DNA of 64,000 bases from Allolobophora icterica (GCA_963556255.1 OY744609.1:3748410-3812409); one strand, 5' to 3'. Positions 32,726 through 44,479 are shown, counted from the stretch's first letter. The notes: a model not told the origin generated them from the sequence alone. A program made the numbers and translations.

Positions 32726-32849
32726 AGTCGAGTTGATTATATTTGACTATAAGTTATACAAAAAATATAATGTAGCCTAATTTCAAAACTTTATTTTCGC
32801 GATTTCTCTTTGGTTAACGAACGGAACAAGTTGCATCATGGTTGGCGGG

Positions 32850-33045
32850 CATGGGGGGGGGGGGGGGTAGAGTAATGGTAACACTCATGGCCAGGTGAGC
32901 ATAAGGTACGCGGATCGATTCCCGTAACTCCCTCTAGGGCGGCGCCTTGCATGGCTGCCAAACCGTGTGTTTAATTAAGATCTTGATTGTACTTTCATGT
33001 TTCAATGTAATCATACTGCGTCTGTCAGTTTGAAATAATAAAGAA
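32850..33045 (+). mobile_element. tRNA-headed SINE, family S2, copy 2
   Basis: After a G15 tract, GAGTAATGGTAACACTC (A-box region) and the B box GGATCGATTCCCG (32912-32924) are followed by CTCCCTCTAGGGC, GCGCCTTGCATGGCTGCC and CATGTTTCAATG. It matches the minus-strand copy at 14815-15003. Confidence 0.72.
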
Positions 33046-33569
33046 TATTATTATTTATTATTATTATTATTATATCAGTTCAATGTCTCCTGCAACATCA
33101 TGTTCAATTGATAAGTTAGCAAATCCAACAAGTCTTTCCTGCAGCATGGAGGTTCGCAAAATGGTTTTTTCTTTGGAGTCTCCATGATGCAGAGCTTGCT
33201 CGAGGTTCAAGCAATGCTCCATAATTTCCTTTCTTGGAACTGACGTCATATATGACATAGGCTAACCAAAACCCAGCTGCGGGTCTGTGAGTCTGTGACG
33301 TCATACGACTAACTTCACTGACATGCAGTATTGCCGTTTCTTATTTTCGTATAATTCATTTATTAATAAATGGTTTGCAAAACGGCGGCAAATGTTTAAA
33401 AATATATTTCTTTATGTAGCTTTTCTGCCGTCCCCAGAAATGTGCCGCCCTAGTTCGCCTAGTGGTTAAACCGGCCCTGGCTGCTAATAAAATTAGGCTC
33501 AGGTTAGAAACCTTTAAATCGTATCAGTTCCACGCTATATGAACATTAGGCCTAAATTTGATAGTTGCT
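33046..33569. other. No gene; short (ATT)n
   Basis: (TTA)n at about 33045-33073, then unique sequence with 62-codon minus frames without domains. Confidence 0.5.
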
Positions 33570-33790
33570 CAGCCTTGAATTGTATTGTATTGTATTGTAT
33601 CTAGAAATTTATAAAGCGCCTCTCGCAGAATAACTATTCAGAGGCGCTCTCAGCACAGAAGCCCCGGGGAAACAGAAATGCCTTTAGGGAACGCGACACC
33701 GATGAGGAAAGGCTAGTCATTAGTTTGGCCCTGAGCACAGAGGGAAGGTCATTCCAGATCGTGGGACCCAATACAGCAAACGCTGTTAAC
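33570..33790 (-). pseudogene. CR1/L2-like LINE 3' end with (ATACA)n tail
   Basis: On the minus strand a decayed GPTIW..LPSVLRA-like C-terminus is followed by GAGCGCCTCTGAA, a loop, GAGGCGCTTTATAAATTTC and (ATACA)n at 33574-33600. This is the same hairpin tail as LINE F. Confidence 0.72.
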
Positions 33791-33799
33791 ATCCGTTAG

Positions 33800-34740
33800 C
33801 AATCAACACAATCAAATGATATTTTATAAATATATACAAACAGTAAAAAAGACATTCTCTGTCATATACTCCAAACTTGATAATAAAAAAGAAACGCAAC
33901 TTCACCCGATATTCTCAATCTATTGCTTTTAATTTTAATACCGCTTCATAGATATTGGCAACACATTTAATTACGACACGAGGTTCATAATTTATTTGTA
34001 AATGTTTACTTAATTAATTAATCAATGCAATTAAACAATATTATCGTAATATATACAAACGGTTAAAAAAGGAATAAAAGTTTTGTTTTTATTTTAACGA
34101 ATAGATTAAGAATCCCATGTACTTTAAGAATATAATATAGTTCGATTAGCAGATATAAACGAGTTTCAAATTGGTTTATTCATGTTTCGCTATCATTACA
34201 AATTATTACCTAATAACTAGTAATAAGTTTGATGGTTTTTTTCAGGGAAATGCTGTGGATAATCATTACACTAGAACTTTGGTAAATTACTGCACTGATA
34301 GGCCCCTATTGCACATACTAGGACGATATTATTCTCGATAAAATGTTCTGGCCCTTCGATATGGATCAATCTTCCAAATTTTGTTACACATTTACCCACC
34401 CTTAACCTGTTTTAAAAAACCTTAAAGACTACCTCATCTCTGCGTGTTAAACTACTGTGTTTAAGAAAAAACTTAGTCTGTTTGATTACTGTGTTTGAAA
34501 ACTTACACTATCAATCATGTTTTAGTCCGTTACAGTTTTTGTATTACCGACTCATTCAATAGGCCTACATTTGATTTCTGCGCTGATACTACTGCTAAGG
34601 GTTACCAGGAAAAGGGCCAACCCAACCTCAGTGGGTCAATACGACCAATTTGGATTGACCTTTTGACTCTTGCATCATTTACTAGAAGTCTTTGAGTTTG
34701 TACCCAATGCTGCAATTGTGATATTACCATAATTTGCAAC
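33800..34740. other. No recognisable feature
   Basis: AT-rich sequence without a supported gene or repeat. Confidence 0.5.
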
Positions 34741-34744
34741 AAAT

Positions 34745-34975
34745 GGTTTTACGATTGAACGCGATTGCCAAATATATTGCAGAATGGATGCGTTTTAAAG
34801 GGCGCTAATTGTACTTCATTATGATAGTACGCGCTCTATGTCTAGCGACATCTTGTGGCTGATAGAACCTGGTACTAGCAATAGTTTCCATTGCTTAACG
34901 ACATCTTGTGGTTAATAGAGCCTGGTACTAGTAATAATTTCCATTCTTTAACGACATCTTACATATCAGTTACTT
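34745..34975 (-). repeat. R5 repeat, inverted partial copy
   Basis: The reverse complement holds ATGTCGCTAGACAT, GACCTTTAAAACGCATCC-like and GGCAATCGCGTTCAATCG boxes of R5. It carries three GTCGTTAAAC-type cores at about 34848, 34895 and 34950. Confidence 0.72.
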
Positions 34976-34984
34976 AAGTCCAGT

Positions 34985-35096
34985 TTATATCGCCGTGGTT
35001 GGGCTGGGAGCGCTTCTGCGTATAGGTAACTTGAGGGGGCGCTTTATTAAATTTCAAAATGAATGAATGAATGAATGAATGAATGAATGAATGAAT
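34985..35096 (+). repeat. CR1-type 3' hairpin with (GAAT)n tail
   Basis: GGGAGCGCTTCTGCG, a loop, GGGGGCGCTTTATTAAATTTC, then (GAAT)n at 35056-35096. A minimal, strongly truncated copy. Confidence 0.7.
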
Positions 35097-35389
35097 CTTG
35101 TAGAGTATAGACCATTTTACGAAGACTTTACAGTGCTCACAATTGAAACGAATTGAATGGTCACACTTAGTTTAAATTGTTTAAAGAGACATATACTGTA
35201 AAGCGAAGATTAATCAAAACAAACTTTTGAACAGTAATAACATAAGCCTTGCACTCAAAGCTAAGAAGTTTCACTTCTACCGCGCTTGGAGGGCACGCAC
35301 ACATTAATTTTTTGTTCCTTTTAATATGGGGCCCCTAGAATCGTGGGGCCCTGGCGACTGCCCAGCGTGCCCATGCATTAATACTTGCT

Positions 35390-35780
35390 ATAGGGACTAT
35401 TCTTCTTAACGTAGGTAAGATAAGGTCACCGTCAACAACCCTAGCAGCTTCAAGATGTCGCTAAATCACTGATGATATTTGGTTCTGTTTAAACACCTTA
35501 AAATCGGGTCTCAAAAGCTATATATATATTTTACTCAAGCAGTGTTAATAGATTATTCCTTAGAAACGTCAAAAACGAAGTCAACGTCAGTGGTTCGTGG
35601 CAGCCAAAAGATACTATTAAATAGTGTAAAACTACAGTAGTTTAACGTGTATCTGGGTCACAGCCCGTAATCTGTTAGTGCCAGTCCCAAGCCTGGATGA
35701 AGGAGGAAGGAAATGTCAACGTCCATGGGAGCCACAGGATAGCGTTAAACACTGAAGCAACTGCTATTAAGGTAAGTATT
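35390..35780 (+). repeat. Dispersed 380-bp repeat R4, copy 1
   Basis: ACTATTCTTCTTAACGTAGG, AAGGTCACCGTCAAC, GATGTCGCTAAATCAC, ATATTTGGTTCTGTTT and CCAGTCCCAAGCCTGGATGA recur in the same order at 57795-58110. Confidence 0.78.
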
Positions 35781-36029
35781 TTCATTATTGCATTCTGGTG
35801 CAGTGGGAAAACACAGATAATTTTAAATCAGATGTCACTGACACCTATTATGTTCTTGTCCGTTTAAGAATAGAACCTAAGCTGGAAAACTAAATGACAC
35901 ACACTGTAATTGTAATCGTATTCTTAAGACTTCAACAGCGCCCAAATCATTAAAAATCGCGAGAATCGAAAACATTTGGCAGGTTACGTGAAATTTGACA
36001 TAGTAACGTTGAGATTTTATACAGTTGCA

Positions 36030-36180
36030 GAAACCACCTTATGCACAGGCGCTCAGTCAAGACAAAATCGACAGGTAGATAAGGTAAGAATCGATTCCAG
36101 GTCAAGATCCACAGGGTCAGGCAGGAAAGGAGGCAGTTAGACACCTACGGTGGATGGTGTATATAGAAATGGAGCGTCGA
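36030..36180. repeat. Dispersed repeat with TTATTCACAG box, copy 3
   Basis: CTTATGCACAGGCGCTCAGT, ACAAAATCGACAGG, CAGGTCAAGATCC and CTACGGTGGATGGTGT. The last word also follows copy 2 at about 11590. Confidence 0.7.
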
Positions 36181-36250
36181 AATTGGCAAGGTATACAAGG
36201 TATACAAGGTATACATATAAGGAGGAGGAATCAGACATACATACAAACAT

Positions 36251-36284
<34 letters not shown>

Positions 36285-36288
<4 letters not shown>

Positions 36289-36575
36289 CTATATTCATTA
36301 TTTTAATTACCTGTTATACTGCAATTAACATATACAAAGTGAAGCTGAATATTTTCCCAATATATTTTTCTACATTGTAACTTTTAATTAAGCTGTCTGG
36401 GTATTATATATATATATATAAATATATATAATATATATATAATGTATATATAATACCCAGACAGCTTTATTAAAAGTTACAATGTAGAAAAATATTTTGG
36501 GAAAATATTCAGCTTCACTTTGTAAAATTTAATGCTAATTGCGGTATAGCAGGTAATTAAAATAATGAAATGAAA
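36285..36575. repeat. Near-perfect 290-bp palindrome
   Basis: The left arm (ATTATTTTAATTACCTG..AAAGTGAAGCTGAATATTTT..GCTGTCTGGGTATTATA) is the reverse complement of the right arm, with few mismatches. The arms are about 140 bp and meet in an AT-repeat centre at about 36405-36455. An (AT)n run (36256-36284) lies at the left edge. It is non-coding and probably a foldback element or inverted duplication. Confidence 0.88.
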
Positions 36576-36865
36576 CAGAGCTGTAATGACATAATATTAC
36601 AATAATATTGCACTATTTAAAATGACTAAAAATTATTTATATCATATAGGCCTATAATACATGTGAATATTTACAGAATTATGGATCTAGATCCAGAGCT
36701 GAAGCTAACGATTCAATGTCGCTAAGATTTCGTTCTGAATTGCATATTTTATGTGGAAATCCCAAGAGGTGAAACTTTGGGGAGGTGAAAGCCTCTGGAA
36801 CCCTTTACAATACTACATATAAAATATTATATATAAAATACTATATATAAAATACTATGCATACT

Positions 36866-36914
36866 TTTAGCAGCCATGAGATGTCGTTAAACTGGACGCT
36901 AATTACATTAGATT
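36866..36914 (+). repeat. GTCGTTAAAC unit, left part (split by LINE F)
   Basis: AGCAGCCATGAGATGTCGTT, then AAACTGGACGCTAATTACATTAGATTC. It continues after LINE F at 39743 (ATTAGATTCAAACCTC). Intact relatives at 15957 and 53885 confirm the joining order. Confidence 0.8.
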
Positions 36915-36921
36915 CTGTGGC

Positions 36922-38133
36922 TGGCACCAGGACTCCGATGACGTTCCGATTCTACGAGCGACTCCGTCGGGTTACTCTTCTCGTGACTGCCCTCGTCCAC
37001 CTCATCCTGATGGTCGTCCGGCTCGTGGTGGTGGCATCGTGACCTTCTTCCGGTCATCTCTACGGGTCACGCAAGTCTCACTCGACACGTCGCCAACCAC
37101 GTTTGAAGCTTTGTGTCTGAGCATCGCCTTGCCTCGCGGCTCAGTTACCCTCCTCACGGTTTATAGACCTGGATCGGCTACCGTTACTCCTCAGTTCTTC
37201 GAAGAATTCTCCTCCGTCCTTGAGTTTCTTGTCACTCGCAATACTCAACTCCTCATTCTCGGCGACTTCAATCTACACCTGGAGGACCCTACCATTCCTA
37301 CTTCGTTACGATTCCTCGAACTTCTCACTCAGTTTGGCCTCCGCCAGCACGTCAATCAAGCCACGCATCGACTTGGTGGATGGCTTGATCTCGTCATTAC
37401 CTCTGATGACGACCAAGTTACGGACCTTCTCATCCTTCCTCCTACGATCTCCGATCATTCGTATCTCAAATTTACTCTACCATCAGTTCACCTACAGCCA
37501 ATCCACTCCATTCGGAAGATGCGAGGATGGAAATCGTTTGACTCTCAGGCTTTCAGCGTCGCTATCAGAGACTCTCTCCTCTCGTCACCGGGTCCTGCAC
37601 TTGACATTCTCACGGTTCCTCAATTATTTGATCTCTACACCTCCACCGTTACCAGTCTGCTGGATTCCATGCTTCCATGTCGTCAAGTAAAGACCCGTCA
37701 TCGACCATTGGCCGTCTGGTTCGACGCCGACTGTCATAAACTTCGCCGTCGCACCCGTTGCTTGGAGCGACGCTCTCGCCGGACCAAGGATCCTAATGAC
37801 CGATTGGCTTGGATTACCCAGCTTCGTGCCCTTCATCGTCTCTACCATCGCAAGGAGGCTGCTCACTGGGAGAAGCTGGTCTCACGCAATCTCAAAAACC
37901 CAAGACGCCTTTGGTCTTCAATCTTGGGTCTACTGGGCCGGCCTTCTCGTCCTTCAGAAATTCCTGCCTTCTCCGCAAATGAATTCTTGACTATGCTCAC
38001 GGAAAAGACTGACCGACTCAGAGCCTCCACATCAGATGCTCCTCCACCGACGTTTACCACAACGTCTTCTGCTTTTGACGATTTTCCGACCCATATTGGA
38101 CTCGGACCTTCGTACAGTTCTTTCATCAGTTAA
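36922..38133 (+). pseudogene. LINE F endonuclease and RT linker
   Basis: Open from about 36922 without a credible start (5' truncation). Apurinic-type endonuclease motifs: LTVYRPGSAT, LLILGDFNLHLEDP (the GDFN metal-binding site), GGWLDLVITSDDD and the terminal ISDHSYLKF (SDH). A basic linker (RRRTRCLERRSRR) follows. The frame is left near 38090, where the RT frame takes over; the last codons up to 38133 are out of frame. Confidence 0.86.
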
Positions 38134-39688
38134 TTTAAATTCTTGTGAATTAGATCCTCTTCCCCCTTTCATTCTTAGTGACATTTTAGATGATTTTGCT
38201 CCATTTCTGCTTTATCTCTTTAATAGGTCCCTCTCTGAAGGTTGTGTCCCCGCCTCGCAAAAGCGGGCCATTGTTTTCCCCTCACTCAAGAAGCCCAATC
38301 TTGACACAAACCTCTGCCAAAACTACCGTCCAATCTCTAATCTATCATTTCTATCTAAAACCCTTGAACGCCTTGTCTCTCTTCAACTTCTTCCCTATCT
38401 GGAACAATCTGGGCTTCTACCTCCCTTTCAGTCAGGTTTTAGGGCTCACCACTCCACTGAAACTGCCCTCCTTTCCTTGCTTTCTGAAATTTATTCAGCT
38501 GTTGATAGGTCCGAACTCACCCTTCTGGCACTATATGATGTCTCTGCAGCCTTTGACATGGTGGACCACACCATTCTTCTACAGCGTCTTGAGACCTCTT
38601 GTGGTCTGAAGGGCCCCCCTCTCCAGTGGTTCCGGTCATACCTGTCTGATCGCACTCAGATGGTTATCTCTGGTGAATCTAGAACTCTGTGGGTCCCTAT
38701 TAAACTCGGTGTTCCGCAGGGCTCTGTTCTGGGCCCTCTCCTCTTTATTTTGTACACGGCTGGTATCCCCTCTCTCTTCCCCATCCATGGGGCTTCAGGC
38801 CATCTCTTTGCTGACGATGTCCAGGCTTATGTCCATGGGCCTCCTTCCTCTCAACTTCTTCTTGTTCAGCGCATCGAAGCTCTTTCTCGTGATCTTCATA
38901 CCTGGATGTCTTGCAATCGCCTCTCCCTCAATTCGTCAAAAACCCAGTTTATCTGGTTTGGCACTCCTCAGCAACTTAAAAAACTCGACTTTGCTGTGCT
39001 GTCTCAAAGGTTTCCGCTTTTCACTTTCTCGTCTAGCGTTCGTGATCTAGGAGTGACCCTTGACAATTCTCTCACCTTTACTGAACACATTTCCAAACTC
39101 ACTCGCACTTCCTATTTTCACCTAAGGCGCCTTAGAGCTATCCGTCGCTCTCTGTCATCTCCAATTTTCACTTCAATTGTCCATGCATTTGTCTGCTCTA
39201 GACTTGACTACTGCAATTCCCTCCTCATTGGTCTTCCCAAAGTCCGTCTTGCTCCTCTTCAGTCCGTTCTCAATGCTGCTGCTAGATTAATTGCCCGTCT
39301 TCCTCGATTCTCTCATATCACCACCTTTATGGCAGAAGAACTCCACTGGCTCCCGCTTTCTGCCCGCATCCAATTTAAGGTCCTCATCCTTGTCTCTAAG
39401 GCTCAGCTTGGTTTCGCTCCAAAATATTTATGTGACTTATTTCATCGCCCTCACTCTGCGGCTTCTCTTCGTCCTCTTCGTTCATCTGACCGTTTGGACC
39501 TCCTCGTTCCCCGTGTCAGGACTTCACTGGCTCAATCTAGGTCGTTTGCTTCCATTGGCCCTGCTCTTTGGAATGGGCTTCCTCCGTTTGTTCGTTCTTC
39601 TATTCTCTCAGGTAGCGTCTCTTCCTCTTTTACCTTTCTTAAAACTTGCTTTTTCTCTCGGGGTCTATCGCACTGGGAGCGCTTCTGA
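38085..39688 (+). pseudogene. LINE F reverse transcriptase
   Basis: A frame open from 38036 to 39688; the LINE-homologous part begins near 38085. RT motifs in order: YRPISNLSFLSKTLERLV, FQSGFRAHHSTETALL, YDVSAAFDMVDH (motif A), GVPQGSVLGPLLFILYT, and the catalytic FADD at 38807-38818. Then NSSKTQFIWFG, LGVTLDNSLTF, RLDYCNSLLIGLP and AARLIARLPRFSHIT, and the C-terminal LKTCFF. The style is CR1/L2. Only the junction frameshift is seen. Confidence 0.9.
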
Positions 39689-39742
39689 ATGGCCCTCCCG
39701 CTAGAAGCGCTTTATAAATATCCGAATACAATACAATACAAT
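39670..39742 (+). promoter_or_regulatory. LINE F 3' hairpin and tandem tail
   Basis: GGGAGCGCTTCT, a loop of about 20 nt, AGAAGCGCTTTATAAATATC, then (ACAAT)n. The stem AGCGCTTCT/AGAAGCGCT is perfect. It is shared by at least eight other LINE ends in the window, so it is probably the RNA feature bound by the LINE RT. Confidence 0.75.
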
Positions 39743-39890
39743 ATTAGATTCAAACCTCAAATTAGACACCTTTAAATATTTTCACAAGAAGATTATATAT
39801 TTTCAAAGGCCTTTCTCATATCAATTGCAGGATGTGCCATTCCGATGACGTACAAATAAATAAAAGAGAACTTTAAAATGCTATATATCA
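39743..39890 (+). repeat. GTCGTTAAAC unit, right part
   Basis: ATTAGATTCAAACCTCAAATTAGACACC then TTTAAAT continues the unit interrupted at 36914. Confidence 0.7.
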
Positions 39891-39904
39891 ATTATATAGT
39901 TAAA

Positions 39905-40045
39905 TAAAATTGTAATTGTAATTGTAATTGTAATAATATTGTAATCGAGAATTTATATAGCGCCACTCATAATCAGAGGCGCTCCCGACCCGGGTCAGTG
40001 TCTTCACTGACAAAGAGAAATGTTTTCAGGCGCTTGCGAAACTGG
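39905..40045 (-). pseudogene. CR1/L2-like LINE 3' end with (TTACAA)n tail
   Basis: The minus frame PAQFRKRLKTFLFVSED..RERL and a stop is followed by GGGAGCGCCTCTGATT, a loop, AGTGGCGCTATATAAATTC and (ATTACA)n at about 39910-39940. It was truncated or expanded into (GA)n at its 5' side. Confidence 0.8.
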
Positions 40046-40047
40046 GC

Positions 40048-40225
<178 letters not shown>

Positions 40226-40249
40226 GACAAGCCTAAGGCCTAAATACTA

Positions 40250-40760
40250 CAGTTACATGGAAATAAATGGTTTAAAAGTACACAATTGAAAATCATTAGG
40301 TATGTGGAGAACATTAGGTGTACGTCAACGGTTCTGACATTCACAAGATCTCGTTAAACAATTTATACTAAGTTAGTCCGTTCAAGTCGTTTCTCTTGTA
40401 TGCATTGTAAAGTCTTCGTAAAATGCTCTATCAGCCACAAGATGTCGTTAAAGAATGGAAATTATTAATAGTTCCAGGCTCAATCAGCCACAAGATGTCG
40501 CTAGACATGGATAGCGTAGTATCACATGAAATGCAATTAGCGACCTTTAAAACTCATCTATTCTAAACAATATAATTGGCAATCGCGTTCAATCATAAAA
40601 CTATTTGTCATAAATATGGTATGGCGGTGGATAACGGTACTCTCAGACATTAGATTTTTCTAGGCACTAATTATTATAACGAGCATCGTTGAGCTTCCTG
40701 TAACACCTTTAAATTGGATGCATGAGAGGTTATAAAAGTCAAATTTGTTCGTCCGTCATT
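40250..40760 (+). repeat. R5 repeat, copy 2
   Basis: The same ordered boxes as copy 1 at 32220-32725, from AATCATTAGGTATGTGG to GGTTATAAAAGTCAAATTTG. It includes three GTCGTTAAAC/GTCGCTAGAC-type cores. Confidence 0.82.
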
Positions 40761-40964
40761 ATCGCTGATTACTTTTCGAGGAACGAACGTATTTCGACTG
40801 TTTTTGTCTCTACCGAATCTGAAACATATGCATGCAAACCAGCGGCGACTTGGTAAGAATGATCTGCAATCAAGAAAATGAACTAATATACAATTATTTC
40901 TTCAAGACGTCGAGGGTGATAGCAGTCATAAGATGTCGCTAAGTTTTTGGAAATGTAATGTAAA

Positions 40965-41280
40965 TGTAAATCTCCGAAATTTCTCTGCGCCACACAAAAG
41001 CCACGCCAGGGAGACCAGCTTATTCACCGGCTCTATACCAAATCAAGTCCACAATAGCCATGCCCGCCTAGTCCGTTCCGGTGCCAGGTCAGAGTCCGTG
41101 GAGGTCAAGCCGAGGAGACAGCAGGGTGCTACGGTGGTAATCGGCGATGATGGCGGTTTTGTGGTGGAGCAGGAATGGAATCAGGATAGGATATCTTGAA
41201 GAGGTCGGTTTTCAGTCGTGAGTGGAAAGCAGCGGAGGACAGTGCAAGCGGAGGAGAGGTGATGGAACAGCAACGTTATT
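40965..41280 (-). repeat. Reversed decayed LINE/repeat end, copy 2
   Basis: CCAGGTCAGAGTCCGTGGAG and TCAAGCCGAGGAGACAGCAG match 181-330. TTTTCAGTCGTGAGTGGAAA is an antisense LKT-type LINE end. Around 41020 it begins CAGCTTATTCACCGG, like the TTATTCACAG repeats. Confidence 0.5.
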
Positions 41281-41459
41281 CTCGTTGGCGTGACTGACAA
41301 TTCCTGCTATGAATAATATTGATCTGTTTAAACGCATTTAAACCGTACGTTTCAGACAATTACATCCCACTATCGTGAAATTTTTATACAGCCAACTCCA
41401 CGACTACCTGGAGTGCCAGTAGTGTCAGTCCTAACCATGGAAATAAGGAGGAGGACGGC

Positions 41460-41817
41460 AGTTGCACCATCTGGTGCAGAGTTTAATCCTGAGCGAATCG
41501 ATTACTGCAATGTCGCCTGTGCTGGCTTTGCAACAGCGCAGTATCATTCGGCTTCATGCGGTCATCAAAGCTGCTGCTCGTCTGGTCATGAGACTAAAAA
41601 GTTCGACCACATTACAACCGCGATCCAAGATCTTCAGTGGCTCAGAATAGGCGATCGGATCAAATACAAACTTTGCTTCGTGGTGCACAAATGTCTGAAC
41701 AACTGCGCTCCACGTTACCTCGAAGACATCAGGCCGCTATCAGACGACCCTAATAGGTCGAGGCTGCCAGCAGTAAATTCCGCTGACGTCTTTGTATCAG
41801 CAACAAAAAGTAACTAA
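41460..41817 (+). pseudogene. L2/CR1-like RT C-terminal fragment
   Basis: SESITAMSPVLALQQRSII and VIKAAARLVMRLK in one frame, then, after a frameshift near 41600, KFDHITTAIQDLQWLRIGDR, CFVVHKCLNNCAPRYLEDI and LSDDPNRSRLPA. These are the standard C-terminal motifs of this RT group. It is truncated at both ends. Confidence 0.78.
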
Positions 41818-42089
41818 AACGGACGATCGGGCCTTTTGGGTCACTGGCCCATGTACACTTTATACTGGGGTATAGACCCGCGATTAACCGAAATCGAGGA
41901 CTATAAAGGATCCGAATACCATAATATAAAGGTGTTTACAAAAACTAAAATATTTGCTACTTCTTGCTACCTCTTTAACACTGTAACGACGCGAGTGTAT
42001 TAAAATCGATTGAGAAGCAATGCAGCTCCTTGTTATCGTGTTAACGACATCTTACGGCTACGCAGAAGGCAGGCAGAAAGGCGGGCGGG

Positions 42090-42840
42090 AGGTTCAGAAG
42101 TACGTTTACATTTACGAAATATTTTATTAAGTGTGATCCGTACCTCTCCATTGTAGAGTAGAAGTAGTTATAAAATGGTATAGGCAACTTAGCAGTAAAC
42201 ACAAATAAATTGTAACAGTTTCAGTAAATTTAGCAACTATAACCAGAGGCTTTTAACAGGTGTGATACCCAGTCAAACGATTTTAGTACAAGTTGAAATC
42301 GCCTATTCAAACAATTAGTTGGTTAGTTGTTGTTTAACGACGCCAGGTTTACGACAGAGATGATTGTCGTCGCCCTCCTCCGTTACTGGCACCACCCAAA
42401 AAGATGGTGGCCATTTCCATTTCTTAACGACACCTGGTGGCTTCAGTAGCCGTTCAGTGTTCACGTCCTTCTTCTGCGCTAGAGATGTCATGCCGATAAT
42501 AGAGTAACTAACTGATAATGAGATTTAAAATTATATAGCTATGAGTATCATATTTAAAGGTGTTTAAACAGCGACTGACCGTAGCGTCATGTTTAACTAT
42601 ACATTGTGGCTATATGGAACTGTATCTGGTCGTTGGTTGCATTTGTGCCACTTTTTGAAATATTTTGCGACTAAATGTGATTAATTTATACTAGATATGT
42701 GAGGATTGAAGTGTTTTAGAACGTAGTTTTGTTTTGTAATGACGTCTGGTGGCTGGCGTGTAACTCGATCTTAGCCTAGACACAAGTGATTTTACTTCAT
42801 AGCTATGTTATTTACTGCTTAGTAGTGGTTGCTGCTTAAC
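42090..42840 (-). repeat. 0.75-kb duplication, copy 1
   Basis: AGAAGTACGTTTACATTTAC, GGTTAGTTGTTGTTTAACGA, GGCTTCAGTAGCCGTT, TATTTAAAGGTGT, GAAGTGTTTTA and GTGGCTGGCGTGTA recur in order at 43735-44460, at roughly 75-80 percent identity by eye. It contains several reversed GTCGTTAAAC cores (about 42030, 42330, 42425). Confidence 0.82.
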
Positions 42841-43734
42841 GATACTCTGTCATATGAAAGATTATTATCGTCGCCCTCCTCTTTTACCCAGGATTGGCAC
42901 TGGCACTAACTGGCAAAATTTGCGCTACGGTTTTTTCTGTAGACCTAATTGCAGAAAAGTGATTTGTTTTACCTTGTTTTGCAATAGATCCAACAGTTTA
43001 ACGACATTACTTTTTATGGAATCAAAGGTCTCCCACGTCGCTTGTAAGAAAATTGTTTGAACAGTTCTCACAATGCAACCTTAAGTCAACGCATTGAATT
43101 AAGAGTGAACTCCTGTGTTTAACGGACATCTTATGGCTGCCAGGGCCGTACACACCGCCCTCCTCCTTTCTCCAGGCTTGGGACTGGTACTTCAGAAATA
43201 CGGCCAGCTACGGTTTTAAAAATCCAATTTTAAAATTTATTATAGTGTAAGGTGTGAGCGGTTAAAACGTGTCTAACTTTTTGGGTAGTAGTTGTCACAA
43301 AGTGACCGAAAATTAAGTCGTCGCTAGACAATCTTTTATTTGTGTTATACTCATGATATGGGTGTGTCATTGCACTTAACATGCATTGACCATCGCAATA
43401 GAATATCATATATAATTTATAATGGACATGTTTAAAAGGTGTCTAATTTTGTTTGTATACTTCTGGCTTCGCAATCGCTCAAACGGACAGTGTAGGCCTA
43501 GCCTATATTTCATGTTTTGCTGACATTAACAACGTCTTTAGTAGAGAATACGTTTTTTTCGTTTATTCTTCAGTCTAACATTATCTTATGACAACATCAG
43601 CCCTTTAAATATTAATCAAATACTAACAACTACACAAACAGCATGCACATTAAACTACACAGATAGCTTAAGTGGTGAAGGATATCACCCGATTAATTCG
43701 TTGAAAGTAATGTGGGTAGAGGACCAAACGCTAG
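42841..43734 (-). repeat. Further reversed GTCGTTAAAC units
   Basis: Cores at about 42837, 42998 and 43118 (GTTTAACGGACATCTTATGG) with CCTCCTCCTTT.TCCAGGCTTGG, the reverse of the CCAGTCCCAAGCCTGG box. No gene. Confidence 0.6.
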
Positions 43735-44460
43735 TCATAGAAGTATGTTTACATTTACATAACATTGTAGTAAGTGTAATCCTTGCTTCTCCGTTGTAGA
43801 GTAGGAATAGTAATAAATTGGCATCGGTAGCAGTAAACACTAATAATTTGTACCAGTTTTAGTCAATGTTTTAACTATACACAGAGGTTATTGTCAACGT
43901 ACACGAGGCCTTATATGGCCTTATACGATTTTATTACAAGTTGAAACAATTGTTGGTTAGTTGTTGTTTAAGGACGCTGCCTCATATTAGAGATGATTAT
44001 CGTCCCCTCATCCGTTACTGGCACCTCTCGAAAAAGAATTGGCGATTTAAATTATATAACAACTTCTCTTGGCTTCAGAAGCCGTTGGGGTCAATTTGCA
44101 GTTGACTTATAAAGTAGTTCCGAATACATCAAGCAACTAACTGAAATGAGGTTTTCTTATACGGTCAACAAAATAATATTTAAAGGTGTCTAAACATAGA
44201 CTGTAAACTTCATTAGTCCTTCTCTGAACTATACTTTGTGGCTACTACAGAACCTGTTGACGACTTTATGCCACTTTTAGAAATATTTAGCGACTGAATG
44301 CGATAAACTAAATCTAGATGTGTGAGAATGGAAGTGTTTTAAATCGTGGTTCCTAATTCTTTTATAACGACATCTTGTGGCTGGCGTGTACGTTGATCTT
44401 AACCCACACAAAAGTGATTTTACCTCATAGGTAGACTGTCTACCGCTTAGTAGCAGTTTC
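43735..44460 (-). repeat. 0.75-kb duplication, copy 2
   Basis: Matches 42090-42840 in direct orientation with many small indels, indicating an old duplication. Confidence 0.82.
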
Positions 44461-44479
44461 TGGGTGAATACGCCGTATC

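Larger units (their letters stand above)
36915..39742 (+). mobile_element. LINE F: CR1/L2-like non-LTR retrotransposon
   Basis: 2828 bp, flanked by ATTAGATTC on both sides (36906-36914, 39743-39751). It is 5'-truncated inside the endonuclease. It has an AP-type endonuclease, RT, and a 3' hairpin with an (ACAAT)n tail. One frameshift near 38090 separates endonuclease from RT. Preserved long frames indicate a fairly recent insertion. Confidence 0.9.

Noticed and set aside
36285..36575. Pre-miRNA
   Set aside because: The arms are far longer than a pre-miRNA and the loop is a microsatellite. A foldback is more likely.
41413..41817. A 134-codon host gene
   Set aside because: The first third is out of frame with the RT-like remainder. 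The adjacent frame at 41462-41650 completes the LINE C-terminus.
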